Assembly: GCA_947627905.1 (NCBI GenBank) | Contig: CANQXX010000007.1 | Span: 1-62,913, forward strand | DNA from: an uncultured Clostridia bacterium | GTDB lineage: Bacteria; Bacillota; Clostridia; Oscillospirales; Ruminococcaceae | Reading direction: 5' to 3' | Length of the DNA stretch: 62,913 nucleotides | Shown: positions 53,784-62,055 of the stretch, one piece after another | Numbering within the stretch: position 1 is the first letter of the stretch | Layout of the letters: every line of letters starts with the position of its first letter | Program-made: the position numbers and the translations under genes | Notes under the pieces: model-generated | Told to the model about the DNA's origin: nothing | The model's input: only the letters and a program-made list of their open reading frames with translations | Databases searched by the model: none

Positions 53784-54578
53784 CTAACCCATGCCGTATG
53801 TCTGTACTATTTCAAAAAGATCGCTCTCGGCTATATCCTTTGGAGTAACTATCAGTCCGCCGTTTGAGTCTATATCATACCCGAAATGAGCGTATGAAAG
53901 CCATATGAGATGAGCGCACTGCGTGCCTGTGGTCTTGCCGGCAAAACTGTATTTCATTGGGAATATCCCTACCATTACATTATAGGGGATATCATTCATA
54001 TACTCCATTGCGTGCGAAGCTATTTCCGCACGCTTTTCTTTACTTGCATTTTTAAGCCTTAGTACCATGAAATCGGGATATTTTGTCCATTTTGAAATAT
54101 TCTGCGTTCTGGAATTTGTTCCGATAACTACAGCTTCGAGAGTAGTTCCGCTTTTTACATCGGCAACTATGGCAGCATGACCGTTCCGCCAGCTTAACAC
54201 ATGAGAGCATTTTGTCACTAAGATATCGCCTTCTTCAAGAGGCGCTAACTTTACCGGAGTTCCTGTTATACGTTCCTCGGAAGAAACGGGGGAGTTCATG
54301 CTGCACCGGAACTCAGGAGCGGAAAAATAGCTTTCCTGATATCCGTAAAGCTCGCTGTGATCGGTCAGCGACTCCACAGCCGCTTTTCCAAGACCGGTCT
54401 GACTGAATATTATGTCATGATCTTCTTCGGAAAATATGCTTTTCTCAACTATCTGCGAAATATCTGCCTTTTCTGCTTTCGGCGGTATATATGCAAGAGT
54501 TTCCACATAAAAGACCGACGCTGTGTAAGCGGAGATGATACCATATATAATAAAGACCGCAAACAATACTTTTTTCAT
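53784..54578 (-). CDS. YiiX/YebB-like permuted NlpC/P60 cysteine peptidase
   Basis: This 264-residue protein has one N-terminal membrane or signal helix (VLFAVFIIYGIISAYTA) and an extracytoplasmic domain. PLEEGDILVTKC, NGHAAIVAD with the catalytic His, and later GTQCAHLIWLSY with the Cys give the order His before Cys that marks the permuted papain-like YaeF/YiiX group. Substrates may be cell-wall peptides or amides; none is shown. Whether it is cleaved or anchored is unclear. Confidence 0.75.
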   Translation of the reverse strand: MKKVLFAVFIIYGIISAYTASVFYVETLAYIPPKAEKADISQIVEKSIFSEEDHDIIFSQTGLGKAAVESLTDHSELYGYQESYFSAPEFRCSMNSPVSSEERITGTPVKLAPLEEGDILVTKCSHVLSWRNGHAAIVADVKSGTTLEAVVIGTNSRTQNISKWTKYPDFMVLRLKNASKEKRAEIASHAMEYMNDIPYNVMVGIFPMKYSFAGKTTGTQCAHLIWLSYAHFGYDIDSNGGLIVTPKDIAESDLFEIVQTYGMG

Positions 54579-54650
54579 TTTCTGACCCTTTCGGTATATA
54601 TGGAAATATTATCTGTAATATCTGTCCGAAAATCCCTTTGCAGATGAAAA

Positions 54651-54680
54651 AACGTTCCGCAAATATATTGGCGGAACGTT
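54651..54680 (-). terminator. Intrinsic terminator after the PF06541 gene
   Basis: AACGTTCCGC and GCGGAACGTT pair perfectly, and TTTTTTC follows on the minus strand. The stem touches the stop codon of the gene ending at 54680. Confidence 0.85.
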
Positions 54681-55099
54681 CAGAGCAGCTTATATCCGCG
54701 CTTTTCCTCGCCGAATATCCATTTGCGCAGAAGATCGTCAAGAACTATAGCCGCGGCGGAAATAAATATCCAGAACATAAAATATTTAGGGCATATCTGC
54801 CCCAGAAGATTTCCCCATTCGCCGGAGTAATCCCAGATATTCATTTTAAGAAAAATATTTACTATGCAGCCTGTGATAAATTCAAGAACGGTTATTATTA
54901 TTCCGCCCATGAGCATCTGCGCCGGGAACGGGAAATTACAGCAGGCGGTTTCGTTTATCAGTCCCACCGAAACAAAGCATATACCGCCGAGTATTATCAT
55001 CGTCCAGTGTGTATATCCGCGCCCTAAAGTTTCTATAAGACCGTATATAAGTCCTCCGGCAAGGGCAAGGATAGTCCATTTAAAAAATTTGTCAGCCAT
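54680..55099 (-). CDS. PF06541-type (CmpB-like) membrane protein
   Basis: This 139-residue protein has four membrane helices and the signature WDYSGEWGNLLGQICPKY. The family is labelled putative ABC transporter permease, but no ATPase lies nearby and the function is unknown. A paralogue is encoded at 62056-62805 with the same WDYSHEWGN-ICPK core plus a long C-terminal extension. AGGCAAAC-type leader DNA precedes the ATG without a strong ribosome site (GGAGGCA is six bases up). Confidence 0.78.
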   Translation of the reverse strand: MADKFFKWTILALAGGLIYGLIETLGRGYTHWTMIILGGICFVSVGLINETACCNFPFPAQMLMGGIIITVLEFITGCIVNIFLKMNIWDYSGEWGNLLGQICPKYFMFWIFISAAAIVLDDLLRKWIFGEEKRGYKLL

Positions 55100-55298
55100 T
55101 GTTTGCCTCCGTATCCGTACTTTTTATTGATTTTATGAAAGACAGCATATATTTATTACTCGGCTGAATATCTATAAAAGAATAATTCCTGCAAGCCGTA
55201 AATTTAACAAAAATTTTATTCATGGACATTATTTAGTAAGAAAAATATGGTATAATAAACAAATTATTATAAAAATTTTCCGAAACGGGGTAGTTAAA

Positions 55299-57002
55299 AT
55301 GTCACATTGGATAGAACAAACAAGCATTTACCACATATATCCTCTCGGCTTCTGCGGCTGTGAAAAATTCCGCTCCGAAGCAAAAGACCTTGATAAAGGA
55401 CGTATCCTTAAAGTCATTGAGTGGATACCTCATCTTAAAGAACTGAATATGAACGCGGTATATTTCGGACCTGTGTTTGAATCCTTTGAACACGGCTACG
55501 ATACCACCGATTATTACACCATTGACAAACGTCTCGGCACAAACGACGAATTTGCCTATGTCTGCGAGGAACTCCATAAGAACGGCATACGAGTTATCCT
55601 TGACGGCGTTTTCAACCATGTGGGCAGAGATCATTTTGCATTCAAGGACTTACAGCAGAACGGTCAGGGCTCACGCTATAAGGACTGGTTCTCCGGCGTA
55701 AATTTCGGCGGACGCTCTCCCTACGGCGACAATTTTTCCTACGAGGGCTGGAACGGTCACTATAACCTTGTAAAACTCAACCTCTGGAACAATGAAGTTG
55801 TGGAACACCTTTTCGGCGCGGTAAAAATGTGGATAGAAAAATTCGGCATTGACGGCATACGCTTTGACGCGGCAGATTGCCTCACCGATGATTTTATCCG
55901 CAGGATACACGGCTTTACACGCAGCATAAGACCGGATTTCTGGCTTATGGGTGAAATTATCCACGGTCAGTATAACCGCTGGGCAAACCGTGATATGTTC
56001 GACTGCGTTACAAATTACCAGTGCTACAAGGGAATTTATTCCTCCCATAACGACAGAAATTATTTTGAGATCGCACACTCCATTGAATACCAGATGGGTC
56101 AGTACGGAAATATCTATATGTACAATTTCCTTGACAACCACGATGTTGCCCGTCTTATGTCCGTTCTGAGAAATCCCGCTCATGCACAGTGCTGCTATAC
56201 AATGATGTACGGAATGTACGGCGTTCCGTCTATCTATTACGGAAGTGAGTTCGGCATTTACGGCGCAAAGGGTCAGGGTGCGGACGCCGACCGCGCTATC
56301 CGTCCTTGCCTTGATCTTAACAATATTCCTGATAGAAATGATGAACTTCTTAAACATATTTCAAAGCTGGGCGCGATAAGAATGTCCCTGCCTGCGATCC
56401 AGTCCGGCTCTTATGCAAAAATTGACCTGAAAAACCAGACTTTTCTTTTCAAGCGTGAACTTAACGGCGATACCGCATATATTGCTCTGAATATCAGCGA
56501 CGGCGACTATACATTCAGATTTAATACCCCATACGGAAGCCTTACCGACCTGCTCAGCGGGCAAAAAATCGCTGTAAACGGCGGCAATGCGGAAATTACC
56601 GTTCCGCAGAACAAGTCAATGATACTTGTAAACAGCGACACTGCTCCAAAGCTCGGAAATATTTCCGAAGAGATTGTTGTTCCCGAAGCTCCCAAAGCCG
56701 AGGAAATTCCCGCTACCGCAGAGGAGCCTGCTCCGCAGCCTGAGCCGCAGAACAACGGCACACGCGGGCTTGGCGTTCCCGACGGACGTAAAATAGTTAT
56801 CGGCGGACATTACAAGCATTTCAAGGGCGGAGATTATGTAGTGCTGAATGTTGCAAAAGACCATGAGACCTGCGAAGAACAGGTAGTTTATATGCAGATT
56901 TACGACAAGCCTACCGTCTGGGTGCGTCCTTTGAATATGTTCCTTGAGGACGTAGACGACCACGGAAACGTAAAACCGAGATTTGCATTTGTTCAGGAAT
57001 AA
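55299..57002 (+). CDS. GH13 alpha-amylase family protein fused to a C-terminal DUF1653 domain
   Basis: This 567-residue protein has no signal peptide, so it acts in the cytoplasm. The GH13 barrel shows LDGVFNHVG (about 101), the nucleophile Asp190 in GIRFDAAD, the acid Glu219 in MGEIIHG and Asp282 in FLDNHD. A beta-sandwich domain follows (about 390-455), then a Glu/Pro/Ala-rich linker (about 460-490), and a domain with YKHFKGGDYVVLNVAKD and WVRPLNMFLE typical of stand-alone DUF1653 proteins. The substrate is likely a malto-oligosaccharide or related glucan. An extended -10 (TGGTATAAT, 55248-55256) lies upstream. Confidence 0.9.
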   Translation: MSHWIEQTSIYHIYPLGFCGCEKFRSEAKDLDKGRILKVIEWIPHLKELNMNAVYFGPVFESFEHGYDTTDYYTIDKRLGTNDEFAYVCEELHKNGIRVILDGVFNHVGRDHFAFKDLQQNGQGSRYKDWFSGVNFGGRSPYGDNFSYEGWNGHYNLVKLNLWNNEVVEHLFGAVKMWIEKFGIDGIRFDAADCLTDDFIRRIHGFTRSIRPDFWLMGEIIHGQYNRWANRDMFDCVTNYQCYKGIYSSHNDRNYFEIAHSIEYQMGQYGNIYMYNFLDNHDVARLMSVLRNPAHAQCCYTMMYGMYGVPSIYYGSEFGIYGAKGQGADADRAIRPCLDLNNIPDRNDELLKHISKLGAIRMSLPAIQSGSYAKIDLKNQTFLFKRELNGDTAYIALNISDGDYTFRFNTPYGSLTDLLSGQKIAVNGGNAEITVPQNKSMILVNSDTAPKLGNISEEIVVPEAPKAEEIPATAEEPAPQPEPQNNGTRGLGVPDGRKIVIGGHYKHFKGGDYVVLNVAKDHETCEEQVVYMQIYDKPTVWVRPLNMFLEDVDDHGNVKPRFAFVQE

Positions 57003-57008
57003 AATGTC

Positions 57009-57037
57009 AGTGACCGTCTTAAATAAAGGCGGTCACT
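57009..57037 (+). terminator. Intrinsic terminator of the GH13 gene
   Basis: AGTGACCG pairs with CGGTCACT, followed by TTTTTTATTT. Confidence 0.88.
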
Positions 57038-57156
57038 TTTTTATTTGATCTTAGCGCCATTATATAGTCAAATATTAAATAAATGTTGATTTTATGTAAA
57101 TTTTTTTGCTTGACAACTTTTATTTGGAGCAAAATTTAATACCTTGTGCAGATCCA

Positions 57157-57186
57157 TTGACAAAATATATCGAAAAAGTGTAAAAT
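57157..57186 (+). promoter_or_regulatory. Sigma-A promoter of the lipoprotein genes
   Basis: TTGACA (57157-57162) and TAAAAT (57181-57186) are spaced by 18 bases. A second TTGACA at 57110-57115 has no good -10. No promoter of similar quality precedes the second lipoprotein gene. Confidence 0.7.
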
Positions 57187-57188
57187 GA

Positions 57189-57305
57189 AACTGTAGCAGG
57201 AGCAAATGTTAAAGTCTGCATTTTATTTTTAAGGGGAAAGTTAATTATGAAAAAGTTTTTATCACTTCTTACGGCGGCGTTGGTTATTGCGGGGTTGGTA
57301 GGGTG
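57189..57305 (+). repeat. Direct repeat, copy 1: leader plus signal peptide
   Basis: About 117 bases, covering the 5' untranslated region and the first 20 codons of the first lipoprotein, recur at 58170-58286 at an exact offset of 981 bases with only about a dozen mismatches. The copies diverge immediately after the lipobox Cys codon. Confidence 0.9.
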
Positions 57306-58170
57306 TCAGGCTGATACCGATACTTGGCAAGCTGATACAGAGCAAACTGTTCAAGGAACTCAACAGACTACAGAAACAACGGCAGGACAGCCCGAACAGA
57401 TAATTAAAGAGCCTGAAAAGTCAGAAACAGAAAATATTTATAATGAAATAGATATATATGCTGAATCGGACTCGGAATATGTCGGCATAAAATATGATGA
57501 GTTTTCAGATAAATATTTTGCAATTGAAATTGAAAGCGACAGATTTTCTCTTTCTGACCTTTCATATAGTGAAAATTTAAAGCGGCTTACAATTAATAAG
57601 TTAGGAGCTGACAATTTAAATGGTATTGAAAATTTCCCGAATTTGGAATATTTAACTATTAATGATGATTGTGTAAGAGATATTTCCGATTTGTCCAAAC
57701 TCAAAAATCTGGATACAATATGGATTCGCTTTACATCCACAGTAGAAGATTACAGCGTACTTTCCGAACTTGAAAATTTAAAAGAATTTGGTGCAATACT
57801 TTGCAATGACGGCGGTACTATGCCGCATATTGAAGCTATAGAAAATTGTTTAAAGCTGGAAAAATTATATTTGCAGGGTTTCACAATTGAAGATATTGGA
57901 TTTATCGAAAATCTAAAAAATTTAAAAGATCTGCGGCTTTGGTCGTATAAAACGTCTATTAACGATATTGAAGCGCTAACAAGTCTGAGCTGTCTTGAAA
58001 AGTTGGATATAACACATGATTATACTGCTGACGAAGCATATATTTTTGAAAATTTAACTGCTTTGAAAGAATTATCGGTAATTACAAACTATACTTCCGA
58101 CGAAAACAAGACAATAAAAGAGGAACTTGATGAAATAATACCTGATTGTGAAATAAATATTGTAAATTAA
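57247..58170 (+). CDS. Lipoprotein with leucine-rich-repeat domain
   Basis: This 307-residue protein has a lipoprotein signal peptide with the lipobox LVGC (Cys20). After a Thr/Gln-rich linker (about 21-60) comes an irregular series of leucine-rich repeats of about 22 residues (LKRLTINKLGADNLNGIENF; LEYLTINDDCVRDISDL; LKNLDTIWI), ending with a short helix. It is probably a surface protein that binds another protein or glycan. Base composition is AT-rich compared with the flanking genes, which fits an accessory origin. AAGGGGAAAG precedes the ATG. Confidence 0.82.
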   Translation: MKKFLSLLTAALVIAGLVGCQADTDTWQADTEQTVQGTQQTTETTAGQPEQIIKEPEKSETENIYNEIDIYAESDSEYVGIKYDEFSDKYFAIEIESDRFSLSDLSYSENLKRLTINKLGADNLNGIENFPNLEYLTINDDCVRDISDLSKLKNLDTIWIRFTSTVEDYSVLSELENLKEFGAILCNDGGTMPHIEAIENCLKLEKLYLQGFTIEDIGFIENLKNLKDLRLWSYKTSINDIEALTSLSCLEKLDITHDYTADEAYIFENLTALKELSVITNYTSDENKTIKEELDEIIPDCEINIVN

Positions 58171-58286
58171 ACTATAGCAGGAGCAAATGTTAAAGTCTGC
58201 ATTCTATTTTTAAGGAGAAAGTTAATTATGAAAAAGTTTTTATCACTTCTTACAGCGGTGTTTGTTGTTGTGGGGTTGGTAGGGTG
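58170..58286 (+). repeat. Direct repeat, copy 2: leader plus signal peptide
   Basis: This is the second copy of the segment at 57189-57305. Its start overlaps the last base of the first lipoprotein's stop codon. The weak similarity extends about ten bases further upstream in both copies. Confidence 0.9.
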
Positions 58287-58797
58287 CAAAGCAAATGACA
58301 TTGAAGATCAGTCTGCACAAGTAAATGAGGAGAACACTGCCGTTACAGAAAATATTGAGATCAAAACTATTGAACCGCCGGAAGACGGTTGGACTTCAGA
58401 ACAATTAAATAATTTTATATACATTAATGGTGTTAATTATAGTTATCCAATTAAATTAAGTGATTTAGGAAAAAATTTTAGCGCAGATGATAATATGATC
58501 TTGTATAAAAATAAATCATCTTTTGGCGGTAGTGTAACTGATGATGATATTTATACTTCACTTATGTTTTCAATAAGCGGAAATCAATCAGAAATACCTG
58601 ATAATATGCTGATCAATATTAATGGAGTAACCTTGGGAACAGAATTGCAAGACTTATTTTTACAGCTTGGAAAAGCAGAACCAGAGACACAAGACGGTTT
58701 AACAAGAGTTATATATAATGTAGAAAACCTAACTATGATCTTCATATTTGATGAGGGATCAAAAATAAATATTATTTCAATATCATGGAAGGAATAA
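58228..58797 (+). CDS. Lipoprotein of unknown function
   Basis: This 189-residue protein shares its signal peptide nearly residue for residue with the upstream lipoprotein (lipobox LVGC, Cys20), but its mature part is unrelated. It has a Glu/Asn-rich linker and a mixed domain with INGVTLGTELQDLFLQLGKA and a final IISISWKE strand. The G-x(n)-L-G pattern is reminiscent of small BLIP/SmpA-like folds, but this is weak. It lies 57 bases after the first gene and ends at a terminator. Confidence 0.75.
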   Translation: MKKFLSLLTAVFVVVGLVGCKANDIEDQSAQVNEENTAVTENIEIKTIEPPEDGWTSEQLNNFIYINGVNYSYPIKLSDLGKNFSADDNMILYKNKSSFGGSVTDDDIYTSLMFSISGNQSEIPDNMLININGVTLGTELQDLFLQLGKAEPETQDGLTRVIYNVENLTMIFIFDEGSKINIISISWKE

Positions 58798-58812
58798 AAA
58801 TGTCTGAAAACA

Positions 58813-58844
58813 AAAAAGGGACTGCCGTCTGACAGTCCCTTTTT
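58813..58844. terminator. Bidirectional terminator
   Basis: AAAAAGGGACTG pairs with CAGTCCCTTTTT. It serves the lipoprotein transcript and the converging DUF1540 gene. Confidence 0.88.
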
Positions 58845-58847
58845 CAC

Positions 58848-59024
58848 TTACTGACAGCAGCCGCTGCCGCTCTTCTTTTCAAAAGAAAGGCAATCCGTAC
58901 ACTCGCATACTGTGGGGTTCTGCTCGTGTGTGCCTACCTTGATACAGTCAAGTGTGCAGTAACGTTCGCTGTCCATATTGTGCTTGCAGGATATAACATC
59001 GCACTGGATAGAAGGATTTTTCAT
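58848..59024 (-). CDS. Small Cys-rich DUF1540-type protein (58 residues)
   Basis: On the minus strand an ATG at 59024, seven bases after AAGGAGA, opens a frame ending at 58848. The product begins MKNPSIQCDVISCKHN, has YCTLDCIKVG and CECTDCLSF, and ends GCCQ. The spacing of cysteines (CxVxxCxxN, then CxLxxIxV, then CxxC) is that of the DUF1540 family in Clostridia and Bacilli, which probably binds a metal ion. No function is known. The terminator at 58813-58844 follows directly. Confidence 0.82.
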   Translation of the reverse strand: MKNPSIQCDVISCKHNMDSERYCTLDCIKVGTHEQNPTVCECTDCLSFEKKSGSGCCQ

Positions 59025-59190
59025 AGCCGTATTCTCCTTGATATCAGGACGGAACGCAGCTTTTCCGACACGAAATTTTCAATGTCTGACGCTCCGTTTC
59101 GTCCTTAATTCTGCCGAATTTGTTTCGGTAACAATATTATTTGCACACGGATAAATAAAATTCTATGGAATTTCTGACATATTTTTATTC

Positions 59191-59219
59191 TTGAATTGAC
59201 TGAAAAAATGTGATATAAT
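59191..59219 (+). promoter_or_regulatory. Sigma-A promoter of cca
   Basis: TTGAAT (59191-59196) and TATAAT (59214-59219) are separated by 17 bases. Confidence 0.7.
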
Positions 59220-59253
59220 GCTTGTATACCCTTTCAGGAAAGGAGCGGAATTT

Positions 59254-60594
59254 ATGGAATTTTTCATTCCCGGCAATATTTTGCAAATTATGGAAAAATT
59301 AAATGAGAACGGTTTTGAAGCATACATTGTCGGCGGCTGCGTCCGCGATCATATTATCGGAAATGTTCCAAAAGACTATGATATAACTACTTCCGCTTCT
59401 CCGGACGAAATAAAGGAATGTCTTTCCGGCTATAATATAATTGACACTGGCATAAAGCACGGAACGGTTACTGTCGTTTCGGACGGCGAAAACGTCGAGA
59501 TAACCACTTACCGCATCGACGGCGAATACACCGACCACAGACACCCGGAAGCGGTGATATTTTCAAAAAAACTTTCGGACGACCTTTCCAGACGTGATTT
59601 TACCGTAAATGCAATGGCTTACAATAAAAAAACGGGGCTTGTGGATATTTTCGGCGGGCAGAAAGACATTGCCGAAAAGAAGATCCGCTGCGTCGGCGAG
59701 CCGGAAAAACGTTTTGACGAGGACGCTCTCCGAATAATGCGCGCGCTCCGTTTTTCCTCGGAGCTTGGCTTTGACATAGATGAAAAGACTTCGGAAGCGA
59801 TCTTTAAAATGAAACATCTGCTGAAAAATGTTTCCGCGGAAAGGATATCAAAAGAACTGTTGCTGCTGCTTTCCGGAAAATCGCCGTGTAAAGTCCTTGA
59901 ACATTACCACGAAGTTTTTGAAGTTTTTGTTCCGGAGATAGCTCCCTGCGTGGGATTTGACCAGCGCAGCAAATACCATGCTTATGATGTGTGGGGGCAT
60001 ATCGCTCATGCGGTGGAAAATTCCGCTCCTATGCCAGATGTAAGGCTTGCGCTGTTCTTTCATGATATCGGAAAGCCGGAATGTTTCAGAATGGACGAAA
60101 ACGGCAGAGGACATTTCAAAGGACATGAAAAAATAAGCGCAGAGATCGCTTCCAAAGTGCTCAAACGCATGAAATTCCCTAAAGATACCGTTGAACGCAT
60201 TGAAAAACTTATCAGATATCATTATTTTACACCCATAAACGAGCGTAAATTCGTCCGCAGACTTATTTCCAAGCTGGGACAGGAAGATTTTTTCCTGCTT
60301 ATGGAAGTAATGAAAGGGGATAACCAAGCAAAGCACAGTTTTTGTTCCGAAAGAGTTAAAACGATAGATGATATGGCTGAAACGGCAAAAGATATTATTG
60401 CGGAAGAACAGTGCTTCAAGGTCACGGATCTTGCCGTTTCGGGGAACGATATGCTTGCCATGGGAATAAAAGGCGCAGAGATCGGTCAGACACTAAAGGC
60501 GCTCCTTGAAGCCGTTATGAACGAAGAAGCGGACAATGACCGCGAAAGCCTGATAGAATATGCTTCAAAGTACATTCAGGAAAATTTTTCATAA
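59254..60594 (+). CDS. cca: CCA tRNA nucleotidyltransferase
   Basis: This 446-residue enzyme adds or repairs the 3' CCA of tRNAs. The class II head domain shows AYIVGGCVRDHIIG, the metal-binding DYD in KDYDITT, and RRDFTVNAMAY. The neck region has RFDEDALRIMRALRFSSELGF. A C-terminal HD domain (LFFHDIGKPECF; GHEKISAEI) follows, as in many Clostridial enzymes, and could give phosphatase or phosphodiesterase activity. I chose the ATG at 59254 behind AAAGGAG. It lies just before two tRNA genes, which do encode their own CCA. Confidence 0.94.
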   Translation: MEFFIPGNILQIMEKLNENGFEAYIVGGCVRDHIIGNVPKDYDITTSASPDEIKECLSGYNIIDTGIKHGTVTVVSDGENVEITTYRIDGEYTDHRHPEAVIFSKKLSDDLSRRDFTVNAMAYNKKTGLVDIFGGQKDIAEKKIRCVGEPEKRFDEDALRIMRALRFSSELGFDIDEKTSEAIFKMKHLLKNVSAERISKELLLLLSGKSPCKVLEHYHEVFEVFVPEIAPCVGFDQRSKYHAYDVWGHIAHAVENSAPMPDVRLALFFHDIGKPECFRMDENGRGHFKGHEKISAEIASKVLKRMKFPKDTVERIEKLIRYHYFTPINERKFVRRLISKLGQEDFFLLMEVMKGDNQAKHSFCSERVKTIDDMAETAKDIIAEEQCFKVTDLAVSGNDMLAMGIKGAEIGQTLKALLEAVMNEEADNDRESLIEYASKYIQENFS

Positions 60595-60613
60595 AAAAAT
60601 TTTTCCTGAACTA

Positions 60614-60642
60614 TTGACAAATTTGAATTATTGTGGTAAAAT
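60614..60642 (+). promoter_or_regulatory. Promoter of the tRNA-Ser genes
   Basis: TTGACA (60614-60619) and TAAAAT (60637-60642) are separated by 17 bases, with TGG before the -10, about 50 bases before the first tRNA. Confidence 0.75.
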
Positions 60643-60690
60643 ATATTAGTCGTCAGTTGCGGATACATTTTTCCGTGTAGCGGCTCATGC

Positions 60691-60779
<89 letters not shown>

Positions 60780-60806
60780 CATTCAATATAATTTTTTGTT
60801 ACCATT

Positions 60807-60896
60807 GCAGAAGTACTCAAGTGGTGACGAGGCGCCCCTGCTAAGGGCGTAGGTCGGGTAACCGGCGCGAGGGTTCAAATCCCTCCTTCTGCGCCA
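60807..60896 (+). tRNA. tRNA-Ser (anticodon GCT)
   Basis: The acceptor GCAGAAG pairs with CTTCTGC, followed by G and encoded CCA. The anticodon loop CTGCTAA holds GCT. The variable arm around GGTCGGGTAACCGGC is long, as for serine tRNAs, and the T-loop TTCAAATCC is normal. It lies 27 bases after the other serine tRNA. Confidence 0.95.
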
Positions 60897-60898
60897 GA

Positions 60899-60931
60899 CA
60901 GACCCTGCAAACAAGCCGTTTGCAGGGTCTG
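60899..60931 (+). terminator. Intrinsic terminator of the tRNA operon
   Basis: CAGACCCTGCAAAC pairs perfectly with GTTTGCAGGGTCTG across a five-base loop, followed by TTTAATTTTT. Confidence 0.93.
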
Positions 60932-61004
60932 TTTAATTTTTAGGTATATACGCTTTTGAAAATATTCGTAAATTGTACCTGACAAAACATGAAAGGGCGG
61001 TTTT

Positions 61005-61904
61005 ATGAAAATATACTGTTACGGAATGATAGTGGTTTCCAACAGCTATATGCTGGAAAAATTTCCAACGCCGGACGAATATTCCGAAATACGGCAGAGT
61101 TACCGTTTTCCCGGCGGCGAAACGGGAACATGTGCCGCCGTGCTTGCTTCTCTCGGTGCGGAGGTTAAAATCGACGGAACACATATCGGCAGAAATTCCG
61201 CCGCACTTGTACGGGAATTTTATAGTGCTCGTTCTGTTGATATATCTTCGCTTTGCTTTGATGAAAATTATGACGGTCTTGAGGACTACATCTGGATATC
61301 AGGAGATATCCGCACGCCTTTCGGAACATTCGGAAAATTCTATTCCGATGCATACAGTACGGGCGTTAAACACTGGAACGAGCCTGAAGAAACGGATATC
61401 ATCGAATGTGATGCTGCGGCAATAGATCCGTATTTCGGGAACGATTCGGAAAATGCTGCTAAAATGTGCGTAAAACACGGCAAGCCTTATGTTACAATAG
61501 ATTGCGAATATGACAGCTTTTTACACCGCAGCTCCGCTGTTTCGGTAATTTCCGGCGAAGGACTGCGGGGCAGTTACAGCGGCAGTTCACGGGAAGAAAT
61601 GTTTCCTTTATTTCAGGAAAACGGCGGCGGACTTACTGTCATAACCAACGGAGGAAAAGAATTTCTTTATGGCAGAAAAGGCGGAGAGATAAAAAAATTC
61701 ACTCCTTACAAAGTGGATGCTGTAAGCACTCTCGGCGCAGGGGACAGCTTCAAAGCAGGCTGTACATATGCTCTTGCGGCGGGAATGTCAGATGATGAAC
61801 TTGTCAGATTTGCAAGCGCCTGCGCAGCGGCGGCGATCTCAAGATATCCGTTTCAGCTTGACCCGCCGACTGTTCCGGAAATCTATAAAATTATTAAAGA
61901 ATAG
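61005..61904 (+). CDS. PfkB-family carbohydrate kinase
   Basis: This 299-residue kinase of the ribokinase/PfkB group phosphorylates a sugar or nucleoside; the substrate cannot be told. The N-terminal GGETGTCAAVLASLGAEV is the substrate-side signature and STLGAGDSFKAG the ATP/anion-hole motif with the catalytic Asp. GAAAGGG precedes the ATG. It stands alone between two terminators with no transporter or isomerase nearby. A fructoselysine- or ribose-type substrate would be a guess. Confidence 0.87.
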   Translation: MKIYCYGMIVVSNSYMLEKFPTPDEYSEIRQSYRFPGGETGTCAAVLASLGAEVKIDGTHIGRNSAALVREFYSARSVDISSLCFDENYDGLEDYIWISGDIRTPFGTFGKFYSDAYSTGVKHWNEPEETDIIECDAAAIDPYFGNDSENAAKMCVKHGKPYVTIDCEYDSFLHRSSAVSVISGEGLRGSYSGSSREEMFPLFQENGGGLTVITNGGKEFLYGRKGGEIKKFTPYKVDAVSTLGAGDSFKAGCTYALAAGMSDDELVRFASACAAAAISRYPFQLDPPTVPEIYKIIKE

Positions 61905-61931
61905 ATCACTGTAAAGTTTATTTGCATTACA

Positions 61932-61962
61932 GAAGCTCCTCTATTTATTAAAGAGGAGCTTC
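61932..61962 (+). terminator. Intrinsic terminator of the PfkB gene
   Basis: GAAGCTCCTCT pairs with AGAGGAGCTTC, followed by TTTTG. Confidence 0.85.
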
Positions 61963-62055
61963 TTTTGTCAATATAAAATTAATAAATTCATTCAAAAAAA
62001 TATAAAACATTATGATATTATGAAATAGAATTTTGTCGAAAACGGGGGAGAAAAT

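Noticed and set aside
55671-56357. Minus-strand frame of 228 codons
   Set aside because: It is antisense to the GH13 barrel, whose catalytic motifs fix the true frame.
58926-59108. Plus-strand frame of 60 codons
   Set aside because: It is antisense to the DUF1540 gene, which has the conserved cysteine spacing and a good ribosome site.
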